Positions 1-7,244 of a stretch of DNA of 7,568 bases are shown one piece after another; the stretch's first letter is position 1, and every line of letters begins with the position of its first letter. The position numbers and the translations under genes were made by a program. The DNA comes from Lentisphaerota bacterium. Lineage in GTDB: Bacteria > Verrucomicrobiota > Kiritimatiellia > RFP12 > UBA3636. The notes under the pieces are model-generated. The model saw only the letters and a program-made list of their open reading frames with translations. It was not told the origin of the DNA and searched no databases. Where the stretch lies: positions 1 through 7,568 of the forward strand of contig JAAZFF010000060.1 in assembly GCA_012511845.1 (NCBI GenBank). Reading direction: 5' to 3'.

Positions 1-1
1 G

Positions 2-1249
2 AGCATCGCAAAGCTTGCTAAAAAGGTCAAAGAGCATACTGAAATTGAGCAGGTAGCAGCAGTATCTGCAAACGGCGACGTTGAAATCGGTTCAAAAATT
101 GCCGAAGCAATGGATAAGGTCGGCAAAGATGGTACTATAACCGTTGAAGAGTCAAAAACTATTGAAACAACTCTGGATGTTGTAGAAGGAATGCAATTCG
201 ACAAGGGATATCTCAGCCCTTACTTCGTAACGAATCCTGATACAAAGACAGTTTCTCTCGAGAGTGCTTACATTTTGATTCATGAGAAGAAGATCTCCTC
301 TCTGCAGGATCTGCTTCCTTTGCTTCAGAACGTCTCAAAAGCAGGCAAGCCTCTCCTTATCATCGCTGAAGATGTCGATGGTGAAGCTCTTGCAACCCTC
401 GTAGTAAACAAGCTGCGCGGCTCCCTGAGCGTATGTGCAGTCAAGGCACCAGGATTTGGTGATCGCCGTAAAGCCATGCTCGAAGACATTGCAATCTTGA
501 CTGGCGGCAAAATGATCTCTGAAGAACTCGGGATCAAGCTTGAAAGCATCAGCCTCGATGACCTCGGTTCTGCAAAGCGCATCACAGTGGAAAAAGAAGC
601 CACAACTATAGTTGAAGGCGGCGGAAAAACAAGCGCTATCCAGGCACGCGTTTCACAGATTAAACATCAGATAGAAGAAACTACTTCTGATTACGATCGC
701 GAAAAGCTTCAGGAGCGTCTGGCTAAATTGGCAGGCGGTGTAGCCGTCATTAATGTCGGTGCCGCGACTGAGACGGAAATGAAAGAGAAAAAAGATCGTA
801 TCGAAGATGCTCTTCATGCAACACGTGCTGCTGTCGAAGAAGGAATTATTCCCGGTGGCGGCGTAGCTTTAATCCGCTGCAGAAAAGCTCTGCAGAAAGC
901 AATGAATGAAGTTGATGGTGATGAAAAAGTTGGTATGCAGATCGTATACAACTGCCTCACTGCCCCGCTACGTCAGCTAGTTTCCAACAGCGGACGTCAG
1001 GAAGCCGCACTCGTTGTTAGCAAGGTCGAGTCTTCCACCGGTGCTAACGGATACAACGCAGCTACCGACGAGTTTGTCGATATGCTCAAAGCAGGCGTGC
1101 TTGATCCTGCCAAAGTTACTCGCCTGGCATTGCAAAATGCTACGTCTATAGCTGGTCTGCTCCTAACCACTGAATGCATGGTTACTGAAATACCTGAAAA
1201 GGAAACTCCCGTAGCAATGCCTCAGCCTAGAATGGATGGGATGATGTAG
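2..1249 (+). CDS. groEL: Chaperonin GroEL (60 kDa, type I), 5' end missing
   Basis: ATP-driven cytosolic folding chamber subunit that works as a tetradecamer with GroES. The frame is open from base 2, so the gene begins before the window; by comparison with E. coli GroEL (548 residues) about 130 N-terminal residues are absent, including the main ATP-binding loop GDGTTT. The 415 residues present cover part of the lower domains, the whole apical domain and the C-terminal equatorial domain. Visible hallmarks are VVEGMQFDKGYLSPYF, PLLIIAEDVDGEALATLVVN, VKAPGFGDRRKAMLEDIA, and EDALHATRAAVEEG followed by PGGGVAL. The Asp codon at 806-808 matches the catalytic D398 of E. coli GroEL. The end is MPQPRMDGMM, a very short version of the usual Gly-Gly-Met tail. 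A hairpin terminator follows 29 bases after the stop. No groES is visible; it would lie upstream if present. The family assignment is certain; whether this is the only groEL copy cannot be told from here. Confidence 0.98.
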   Translation, partial: SIAKLAKKVKEHTEIEQVAAVSANGDVEIGSKIAEAMDKVGKDGTITVEESKTIETTLDVVEGMQFDKGYLSPYFVTNPDTKTVSLESAYILIHEKKISSLQDLLPLLQNVSKAGKPLLIIAEDVDGEALATLVVNKLRGSLSVCAVKAPGFGDRRKAMLEDIAILTGGKMISEELGIKLESISLDDLGSAKRITVEKEATTIVEGGGKTSAIQARVSQIKHQIEETTSDYDREKLQERLAKLAGGVAVINVGAATETEMKEKKDRIEDALHATRAAVEEGIIPGGGVALIRCRKALQKAMNEVDGDEKVGMQIVYNCLTAPLRQLVSNSGRQEAALVVSKVESSTGANGYNAATDEFVDMLKAGVLDPAKVTRLALQNATSIAGLLLTTECMVTEIPEKETPVAMPQPRMDGMM

Positions 1250-1278
1250 GATTAATTGCGTTACAAACGCAAACCTAT

Positions 1279-1312
1279 AAAAAAGCGCACTCATCACGGT
1301 GTGCGCTTTTTT
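1279..1312. terminator. Bidirectional rho-independent terminator between convergent genes
   Basis: A 12-bp perfect stem pairs 1279-1290 (AAAAAAGCGCAC) with 1301-1312 (GTGCGCTTTTTT) around a 10-base loop. The stem has a GC-rich top and an A-run on one side matched by a T-run on the other, so it gives a U-tract in either direction. It lies 29 bases after the groEL stop and 44 bases beyond the end of the minus-strand glycosidase gene, so one element can stop both transcripts. Confidence 0.9.
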
Positions 1313-1356
1313 TAGGTCCGGCAAGCCGGGCACGGCAGTCGTTAGTGGGTATTTTG

Positions 1357-3882
1357 TTACTCAGCAATAGCTTCAGCGTATTCAACAGTTCCACTTGAAA
1401 CTGATGGCGGTTGAGGAACACTCAATACCATGCTTTTTAACGGGAAGTGTACAAAACCGTCATTTGCACCATCCCAATGCTCAAGTTTTCTATCTAGCGG
1501 AAAACGGACAGTTTCCCAATCGCCACTCCCCTTCACTTTTGTTTTATGTTGAAGGGTTTGTCCGGTAGAGTCTGTTACCCTGAACGTAAGCTGTTGCGGT
1601 ACAGATGTGCGCACCCTCATGGAAATCCCCTTGCCGCCAGGGATTGATACAGACGCAGAAGCAAGAACATAAGGGGTGCTTCTGGCTTCGGACTTTGTAA
1701 AATCATAACTTATTATACCAATGCCGCGTCCTTCAGCATCCTTCTTGAAGGAGAACGATCCCTCACCGGTATTTTTTATGAAGTTCCAATCTGTGCTGCC
1801 ATCAAAAAGATTTAAAGCCAATCCTCCTTCCGGTAAAGCCACAGCCGGGACATCAGCAGGAGCAAGCTTCGGGGCAGCCTGCATCGTCGGAACTGAGGGG
1901 GACGCAGGTGTTGAAACAACTGGAGCAGATCCGCCTTCCACCACACCCGTATATGAAAGTTCTCCGGTTTTAACATCAAAAAGTTTGACACTCATAGTAT
2001 CAGTCGCCCGGGATTGAGCAACAGGTTTTTCTGCAGCCGATGCCTGAGTCTGCGCAATTCCTGAACCTGTCGCAGAAAAACCGGCATACTCTACCTTGCC
2101 ATTTTCCACATCGGCAGGCTTCGGAACACTGAACACCAGCGTCTTCAACGGGAAGTGAGCAAAACCATCTTTGGCTCCATCCCAGTTTTCCAGTTTGCGA
2201 TCCAGGGGAAATCGTATTGCCTCCCACTCACCTGTTCCCTTTATGCGCGTCTTGAACTGCAAAGTTTGCCCTGTGCTGTCTACAACCCTGAACGTAAGTT
2301 GCTGCGCATTCTGTGAACGGGCAAAAAATGTAAGCGCGCTGCATGGTTTTGTGACCTCAAGTGAAGTCGAAGCAATTACGTATGGTGTAGATTTACTTTT
2401 GGATTTTGAAAAATCGTAATTCAGAATGCCGATAGGAGTTCCATCTGCATCTTTGCCCAATTCAAAAGAACCATCACCGGTGTTTTTTGTAAAGTTCCAC
2501 ATCCTGCCTGCATCAAACAACTTCAAGTCGACTGCGCCCTGTGGAGTTTCAACTTTGACGGGAGCAGCAACCGGGACAGGAGTAGTCGTTACTGCCTTGA
2601 CAGGTCTGGCATTCGCCGGAATTTTTATATACTTTGGATGGCCGGCAAGCTTTATTGTTATGGGTTTATGTCCTACGCCCAATTCGACCTCTACTTCGTG
2701 CTCCCATGTTTCATCCGGTGATCCGCCGGCAGGAGGAGAAGTCCAGGCTGCTATTTTCTTTTCGCCTTTGGCGTTTTTGAAAATAGCAAGGTAGTCCTGT
2801 TTGGAGTCGCCCTGAATTCGCTCAGAAAAACCATACCCTTCCAGTTCGGAAATAAGTTCTTTAAGCGATGCTTCAACAGGGCGCGCCGAGCCGTCGGGAT
2901 TCCACATGCCGAAACCTTCGTTTCCGCCCCATTCGTACCAGACTGAGAACCGTACCCCGCAGAGGTGATCCACCAGCAGTTGCCTTATGAAGTGTTCTGC
3001 CTGATAGTTCAGGGTTTTGGCTGCCTCTCCGCCGGACCATCCCTCCCCTGTTGCCGTTTTCGCGACCGCATAGCCACGCTCTGTATTCAATATGGGCATA
3101 TCCGGGGCACCATATTTTTTAAGGAGCTCTCTCGTTCTGGTATGCCCTACTTCATGCTGTTCCGGATTTTTTACGCCATACGGATGGACTGACCATGCGC
3201 TGATGCCCGATTTTAAAACTCCATTCTGGAAACAAAATTCAGTCCATTGATAGCTTGGCTCCCAGTAGTTGGAAACAGAGCCTGCAACAACGAAACATTT
3301 CGGATTTTCCTTCAACATAGCGGGCGTCACTGTGTTAACGAGGGCTGAATACTCGTTTGCAAATTGTTTTGTATTGTGTGTGCCGTGATTGCCCCAGAAA
3401 GTACGCACATTAGGCTCGTTCCAGATCTCGAAAAGAATGTTTGTTCCTTTGTAGCGAGCAGCGGCAGCGGCGGCAAAGCCGGCAAAGCCCTGCCTTCCCT
3501 CCTCCGTTATTATTCCTTTTACACCATCTTTTTTCTCGTATAGCGAGTTGCCTCCGAACAAGGTAATGCTTACCCTGAGCCCCAGCTTGGTTGCATAAGC
3601 GATCTCATCGTCATATTCTGAAAAATCGTATACACCTCTTGTCTTTTCGACCGAGCTCCAGTACATCCCTTTTCGCACTATACGAAACCCCAGAGACTGG
3701 GCTTCAGTCAAACGTTCCTTCGACCAGTCGGCTCCTGCCTTAAGTTGTACGCCGATTATGTTCGGGAAAACTGGATCAGGAAGAGGCTGAGCTTGGGATA
3801 AGACAGCACTTGCTGTTGCCGCAGCTACAACTGCCACAGTATTACGCTTGAGAGGTGATAAACTTGATGAAATTTTGTTCAT
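1357..3882 (-). CDS. Secreted multidomain glycoside hydrolase (clan GH-A, GH39/GH5-like) with two C-terminal repeat modules
   Basis: Predicted exported polysaccharide- or glycoside-cleaving enzyme, 841 residues. Residues 1-31 look like a Sec signal peptide: Lys/Arg near the start, a hydrophobic stretch TVAVVAAATASAVLSQA, and a probable cut after SQA. Residues ~40-345 resemble a TIM barrel of the cellulase/PslG type. FEIWNEPN gives the likely acid/base Glu156 and ILNTERGY the likely nucleophile Glu268, with SVHPYG between them as is common in GH39-like enzymes. Residues ~360-425 look like a small beta domain. A Pro/Ala linker follows, then module A (455-600), an 85-residue Ala/Pro-rich linker, and module B (692-836). 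The modules may bind carbohydrate, but I cannot name their family. The ATG at 3880-3882 is supported by GGAG seven bases upstream on the minus strand and by the signal peptide directly after it. No lipobox or cell-wall anchor is seen. It is divergent from hppA and convergent with groEL. The GH clan is fairly sure; substrate unknown. Confidence 0.88.
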   Translation of the reverse strand: MNKISSSLSPLKRNTVAVVAAATASAVLSQAQPLPDPVFPNIIGVQLKAGADWSKERLTEAQSLGFRIVRKGMYWSSVEKTRGVYDFSEYDDEIAYATKLGLRVSITLFGGNSLYEKKDGVKGIITEEGRQGFAGFAAAAAARYKGTNILFEIWNEPNVRTFWGNHGTHNTKQFANEYSALVNTVTPAMLKENPKCFVVAGSVSNYWEPSYQWTEFCFQNGVLKSGISAWSVHPYGVKNPEQHEVGHTRTRELLKKYGAPDMPILNTERGYAVAKTATGEGWSGGEAAKTLNYQAEHFIRQLLVDHLCGVRFSVWYEWGGNEGFGMWNPDGSARPVEASLKELISELEGYGFSERIQGDSKQDYLAIFKNAKGEKKIAAWTSPPAGGSPDETWEHEVEVELGVGHKPITIKLAGHPKYIKIPANARPVKAVTTTPVPVAAPVKVETPQGAVDLKLFDAGRMWNFTKNTGDGSFELGKDADGTPIGILNYDFSKSKSKSTPYVIASTSLEVTKPCSALTFFARSQNAQQLTFRVVDSTGQTLQFKTRIKGTGEWEAIRFPLDRKLENWDGAKDGFAHFPLKTLVFSVPKPADVENGKVEYAGFSATGSGIAQTQASAAEKPVAQSRATDTMSVKLFDVKTGELSYTGVVEGGSAPVVSTPASPSVPTMQAAPKLAPADVPAVALPEGGLALNLFDGSTDWNFIKNTGEGSFSFKKDAEGRGIGIISYDFTKSEARSTPYVLASASVSIPGGKGISMRVRTSVPQQLTFRVTDSTGQTLQHKTKVKGSGDWETVRFPLDRKLEHWDGANDGFVHFPLKSMVLSVPQPPSVSSGTVEYAEAIAE
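1375..1809 (-). repeat. C-terminal module B of the glycosidase (protein-level repeat, copy 2)
   Basis: Encodes residues 692-836, from LFDGSTDWNF to TVEYA, and runs to within five residues of the C terminus. It is a clear duplicate of module A. Divergence is concentrated in the stretch after YVxAS (around residues 743-762), while the QQLTFRV and RFPLDRKLE cores are unchanged. Confidence 0.9.
2083..2520 (-). repeat. C-terminal module A of the glycosidase (protein-level repeat, copy 1)
   Basis: Encodes residues 455-600, from LFDAGRMWNF to KVEYA. It matches module B over its whole length with a one-residue gap; I count about 88 identical positions of 146 by eye. Shared signatures include QQLTFRV, DSTGQTLQ, RFPLDRKLE, WDGA and HFPLK. 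The aromatic-rich, strand-like pattern is consistent with a beta-sandwich that binds carbohydrate, which is inference. Confidence 0.9.
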
Positions 3883-4103
3883 TGATTGTCTCCAAACTTG
3901 AATTTTGAGTAGAAATAGCTATTTTCACACAGTAACAATACAAGACTATCTCAAATTTCAGCATTAGTCAATTATACAGAAAGTTTTATTGGAAAAACTT
4001 GCACTCTGCTTGTGTTGAATAATATTTTATGGCATACTTGAATTTGTCTTTTAGATCTTAATATCCGGGTACAGAAAATCGTTCACAAAGAAGGAACATA
4101 TTA
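3883..4103. promoter_or_regulatory. Divergent promoter region between the glycosidase gene and hppA
   Basis: This AT-rich gap must contain the start signals for both divergent genes unless distant promoters are used. On the plus side a weak candidate is TTGCAC (3999-4004) with TATTTT (4023-4028), spacer 18; the -35 match is poor. hppA has AAGGAA (4091-4096) seven bases before its ATG. On the minus side GGAG lies at 3893-3890, but no convincing -35/-10 pair was found. No open frame of interest lies here. Confidence 0.5.
3913..3924. promoter_or_regulatory. Perfect 12-bp palindrome, possible operator
   Basis: AAATAGCTATTT is exactly its own reverse complement. It lies 30 bases upstream of the glycosidase ATG, where a repressor or activator dimer could control that gene. 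Only symmetry and position support it; AT-rich DNA yields such palindromes by chance at some rate. Confidence 0.3.
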
Positions 4104-6305
4104 ATGAATAGTCTACTTGTTTTAGTTATTGGTGCGGCTGTAGTTATTTCACTGGCATTAGCTGCTGCAAACTTTTTCAAGGTAAAACAAGCATCTCCGG
4201 GCACTGAATCAATGCAACAGATAGCATCAGCTATAAAAGATGGTGCAAACGCTTTTATGAGTCTGCAATATCGTGCCATAGCCCTTATAGCAATTATAAT
4301 ACTTGCTATCATGACAACAGTAGTCTCCTGGCAGGCAGGTATAGCGTTCATTTTTGGAGGATGCATGAGCGCAATTGCAGGATGGATTGGCATGCATACT
4401 GCAACATTGGCTAACGTGCGTGTTTCAAATATGGCTCGCGAAAGTAAAAGCCTCGGTAAAACTCTTCAGCTTGCACTCATGGGTGGCAGCGTTATGGGGC
4501 TAGCTGTTGCCGGCTTTGCTCTTTTGGGTTTGGCAGCAGTCTATATAGTCTTTGGTTATTGGCTGGGTCAACTGAGTCCGGGTGAGCTGGTGTTGCACGA
4601 CAATTGGCTTGGTATTCCAGGTATCCGTGATATACCCTTTACAATGACTGTGTCAGGATATGCTCTCGGCTGCTCACTCATTGACATGTTCAACCGTGTA
4701 GGCGGAGGTATTTATACAAAAGCGGCTGATATGGGAGCTGATCTTGTCGGTAAGACTGAAATAGGAATTCCTGAGGACGACCCTCGTAACCCGGCTACAA
4801 TTGCCGATAATGTAGGGGATAACGTAGGAGATGTGGCAGGTCTTGGCTCCGATTTGCTCGAAAGTTTTGTAGGTGCACTCGTATCTGCTGTTATCCTTGC
4901 TGCCTATCTATTCTTCACACATAACGGTCGGGTAGACCAGGAAATAAGCCATTCCACCCTTTTGAAACTTGTAAACTATCCCCTGGTTGTTGCTGCAGCC
5001 GGGCTTTTGTCATGCTCGCTTGGAATTGTCTTCATGCGTTTTAAACGCATTTCTGACCATCCGCATAAAGAGATGAACCTCATGACATGGGCATCGGCTA
5101 TTTTAACGCTCGGCGTAAGCGGAATTGCAAGTATATACGTTTTTCGCAACGTAACAGATGCTGAGTTCAAAATTCTGGGATTTGTTATAAACGGGTTTTC
5201 CCCGTGGGGTTGTGCCGTTCTTGGTGTTGCCAGCGGTATTTATATCGGCCACCTTGCTGAAAGGTACACAAGTTATGACTATCCTGCAACAAAACGCGTT
5301 TCAGAGCTTTCTCGCGAAGGGCCTGCTCTCACAATCACACAGGGAATGGCAGCAGGCATGAAGTCTGTATTGGCACCCGTATTCGTTTTAGCAGTAGCGA
5401 TAATCGGTTCGCATGCACTTGCCGGTCTTTACGGAGTGGCAATGGCTGCCATAGGAATGCTCTCCTTTGTGGCAGTAACCGTTTCTGTTGATACATACGG
5501 ACCTATTGCAGACAACGCAGGAGGACTAAGTGAAATGGCAAAACTCGACCATAAAGTACGTGAGATTACAGACAGCCTGGATGCTGTTGGCAACACACCA
5601 GCAGCTATTGGAAAGGGTTTTGCAATTGGCAGTGCCGCACTAGCAGCTCTCTCCCTATTCGCTTCCTACGTTTACGCACAGGCGGGTGAAGCTGCCAAGC
5701 TTCCGGACTTCAATCTCGTTCTTAATATGATCAACACGCTTACACTGGCGGGAGCTGCCGTTGGAGCTGCGCTTCCTTACCTGTTTTCAGGTATACTGAT
5801 TGAAGCTGTTGCTGCAGCTGCTCGAAAAATGGTTCAGGAAGTTCGTCGCCAATTTGCCGACAACCCTGATATCATAACCGGCAAAAGCCTGCCAAACTAC
5901 AGGGAATGTATTGAAATATCATCAGCAGGTGCACTACATGAAATGAAATTGCCCGCACTTATAGCTGTACTTGCACCTATAGTATGCGGATTGCTTTTCG
6001 GTCCGGAGTTTGTCGGCGGACTGCTAATCGGGACAACGCTCTCTTCCGTCGTTCTGGCATTATTTACAGCGAATGCCGGTGGTGCATGGGATAACGGAAA
6101 AAAATATATAGAAAACGGACACTTCGGCGGAAGAGGCTCCGAGGCTCATAAAGCTGCCGTTGTAGGCGATACAGTCGGCGATCCGCTCAAAGACACCGTA
6201 GGACCATCGCTTGATATACTGATAAAGATTATGGCTGTTATTTCCCTTATAATGGTTTCGATCTTTGGAAAATACAATTTGTATGGATGGCTGATGGGTC
6301 AGTAA
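4104..6305 (+). CDS. hppA: Membrane-bound, probably K+-dependent and Na+-pumping, pyrophosphatase
   Basis: Integral inner-membrane enzyme that hydrolyses pyrophosphate and pumps Na+ and/or H+ outward, recovering energy from biosynthetic PPi. The 733 residues are mostly hydrophobic segments, as expected for the 16-helix family, and the length is normal. Catalytic motifs are intact: YTKAADMGADLVGKTE (K206, D209), EDDPRNPATIADNVGDNVGD (224-243), DTYGPIADNAGG (D463, D470), NAGGAWDNGKK (657-667) and GDTVGDPLKDTVGPS (D689, D693, K696, D697). A500 in GNTPAA occupies the position that is Lys in K+-independent enzymes, and G503 is not Thr, so K+ dependence is expected. D250 and E253 in SDLLES match the Asp/Glu pair of the ion gate in Na+-pumping enzymes such as that of Thermotoga maritima, rather than the shifted Glu of plant H+ pumps. 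Family knowledge supports these readings; cation choice is inferred. GNTP instead of the usual GNTT is a small oddity. The start has AAGGAA seven bases upstream. Confidence 0.97.
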   Translation: MNSLLVLVIGAAVVISLALAAANFFKVKQASPGTESMQQIASAIKDGANAFMSLQYRAIALIAIIILAIMTTVVSWQAGIAFIFGGCMSAIAGWIGMHTATLANVRVSNMARESKSLGKTLQLALMGGSVMGLAVAGFALLGLAAVYIVFGYWLGQLSPGELVLHDNWLGIPGIRDIPFTMTVSGYALGCSLIDMFNRVGGGIYTKAADMGADLVGKTEIGIPEDDPRNPATIADNVGDNVGDVAGLGSDLLESFVGALVSAVILAAYLFFTHNGRVDQEISHSTLLKLVNYPLVVAAAGLLSCSLGIVFMRFKRISDHPHKEMNLMTWASAILTLGVSGIASIYVFRNVTDAEFKILGFVINGFSPWGCAVLGVASGIYIGHLAERYTSYDYPATKRVSELSREGPALTITQGMAAGMKSVLAPVFVLAVAIIGSHALAGLYGVAMAAIGMLSFVAVTVSVDTYGPIADNAGGLSEMAKLDHKVREITDSLDAVGNTPAAIGKGFAIGSAALAALSLFASYVYAQAGEAAKLPDFNLVLNMINTLTLAGAAVGAALPYLFSGILIEAVAAAARKMVQEVRRQFADNPDIITGKSLPNYRECIEISSAGALHEMKLPALIAVLAPIVCGLLFGPEFVGGLLIGTTLSSVVLALFTANAGGAWDNGKKYIENGHFGGRGSEAHKAAVVGDTVGDPLKDTVGPSLDILIKIMAVISLIMVSIFGKYNLYGWLMGQ

Positions 6306-6313
6306 ACAATTAA

Positions 6314-6340
6314 TTGACTTTGATTTACCACAAGTATACT
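6314..6340 (+). promoter_or_regulatory. Candidate sigma-70 promoter for the 261-residue gene
   Basis: TTGACT (6314-6319) and TATACT (6335-6340) each match five of six consensus bases, but the spacer is only 15 bases, shorter than the preferred 17. TACTAT at 6337-6342 gives a 17-base spacer with a poorer -10. The site begins nine bases after the hppA stop. No hairpin with a T-run was found between the genes, so read-through from hppA is also possible. Confidence 0.35.
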
Positions 6341-6418
6341 ATTATTACCAGCAGTTCGGGCATTGCAAAATCTTCGACTCGGAGAATGAGCAGCCGACGA
6401 TAATTTAACAAGTTAAAA

Positions 6419-6432
6419 CGCTATAACTAGCG
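6419..6432 (+). promoter_or_regulatory. Small hairpin abutting the ribosome binding site
   Basis: CGCTA (6419-6423) and TAGCG (6428-6432) can pair around the loop TAAC. The last G of the stem is the first G of GGGAGG (6432-6437), the Shine-Dalgarno site of the next gene. A five-pair stem is weak; it might affect ribosome access or be chance. Confidence 0.3.
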
Positions 6433-6442
6433 GGAGGATGTT

Positions 6443-7228
6443 ATGAAACAACATTTCTATATGACTGTATTTCCAATGGAAGCGCTGATTGCATCACAAT
6501 TGGAACCCGAAGAATTTGCCGCCTATATGGCAGTAGGTGCTCGAAAAGGTGCAGCTGAGGCATTGATGTTCATAGAAGTAAAAGAAACAGTCGGGCCCTT
6601 TGATTGGGATGAAGCACGCGAAAAATGCGTACTTACACCGGAAGGAGGACCGAAACAGTCGTTTTATATTTCCATATACAGAGTTCTTGAAAAAATGCCT
6701 CCCACTGCTCTTGGGTCACTGTACCTTGTTTGCCGGGACGGACGTTGTCTTGAACTGAAACAGGCAGACTGGACTGATGCAAAAACGGCAATCACTAAAA
6801 ACTGGAAAGGTGTCGGACTGTATAAAGAACTATGCCCTGTTACACCACTTGTTGCAAGTTGTCTGGATCCTGCAGCATTTGCTGATTTCATGACTGCTCC
6901 AACAACGCGTACCCGCTTGCCTGCCCTTCTTTTTGCTGACTTGAGGGTACTTGACAATCTTGATGATTTAAGTTCAAGCGGTCATATAGGAAATGTATAC
7001 GATCAGCGCCCTCAACATCTGAAAAACTGTATACAGGAAATCAGAGAGAAATCTTACAAAATGACGAAGATTGTTGATCGTACTTACGGTCAGCGTTTTG
7101 CCTATGGGTTGATCAATACAGGGCTCTTCCTGAAAAATGGAGAAACATCCATTTTCTGGCCTATGCCGGATATCGACAATATTAAGGAAACTGCCTATGA
7201 CTGGGGACGTTCAGCCAACTTATTTTAA
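6443..7228 (+). CDS. Conserved-looking protein of unknown function, two-domain internal duplication
   Basis: I do not recognise this 261-residue protein. It is predicted cytosolic: no signal peptide and no membrane segment. The ATG is supported by GGAGG (6433-6437) five bases upstream. The halves seem to share a fold. Residues 11-29 (PMEALIASQLEPEEFAAYM) align with 132-150 (PVTPLVASCLDPAAFADFM), each followed by a Leu/Phe-rich strand (ALMFIEV near 40, ALLFADL near 161). Later, LYLVCRDGRCLEL (93-105) sits where TGLFLKNGETSIF (226-238) does in the second half. This suggests a duplicated alpha/beta unit of about 105-115 residues. No catalytic motif or nucleotide-binding loop is evident. It follows hppA by 137 bases on the same strand, so a shared transcript is possible, but no functional link can be claimed. 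Codon use looks like its neighbours', the frame is intact, and the good ribosome binding site argues for a real gene. Confidence 0.85.
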   Translation: MKQHFYMTVFPMEALIASQLEPEEFAAYMAVGARKGAAEALMFIEVKETVGPFDWDEAREKCVLTPEGGPKQSFYISIYRVLEKMPPTALGSLYLVCRDGRCLELKQADWTDAKTAITKNWKGVGLYKELCPVTPLVASCLDPAAFADFMTAPTTRTRLPALLFADLRVLDNLDDLSSSGHIGNVYDQRPQHLKNCIQEIREKSYKMTKIVDRTYGQRFAYGLINTGLFLKNGETSIFWPMPDIDNIKETAYDWGRSANLF

Positions 7229-7244
7229 CATGATAACGGCAGTT

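Noticed and set aside
1318..1329. CCGGC-AA-GCCGG inverted repeat after the terminator
   Set aside because: Only four pairs can form with a realistic loop, and the stronger hairpin just before it already explains termination.
1721..3192. Plus-strand and alternative minus-strand frames inside the glycosidase gene
   Set aside because: They are antisense or out-of-frame shadows of a long gene with clear domain content, and carry no recognisable motifs.
6307..6316. Palindrome CAATTAATTG right after hppA
   Set aside because: It is short, AT-rich and has no loop or T-run, so it is neither a terminator nor a convincing operator.
6438..6446. A two-codon mini frame ATG-TTA-TGA whose stop overlaps the start of the 261-residue gene
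   Set aside because: Its ATG directly touches the GGAGG site with no spacing, so it is unlikely to be used; the downstream ATG has acceptable spacing.
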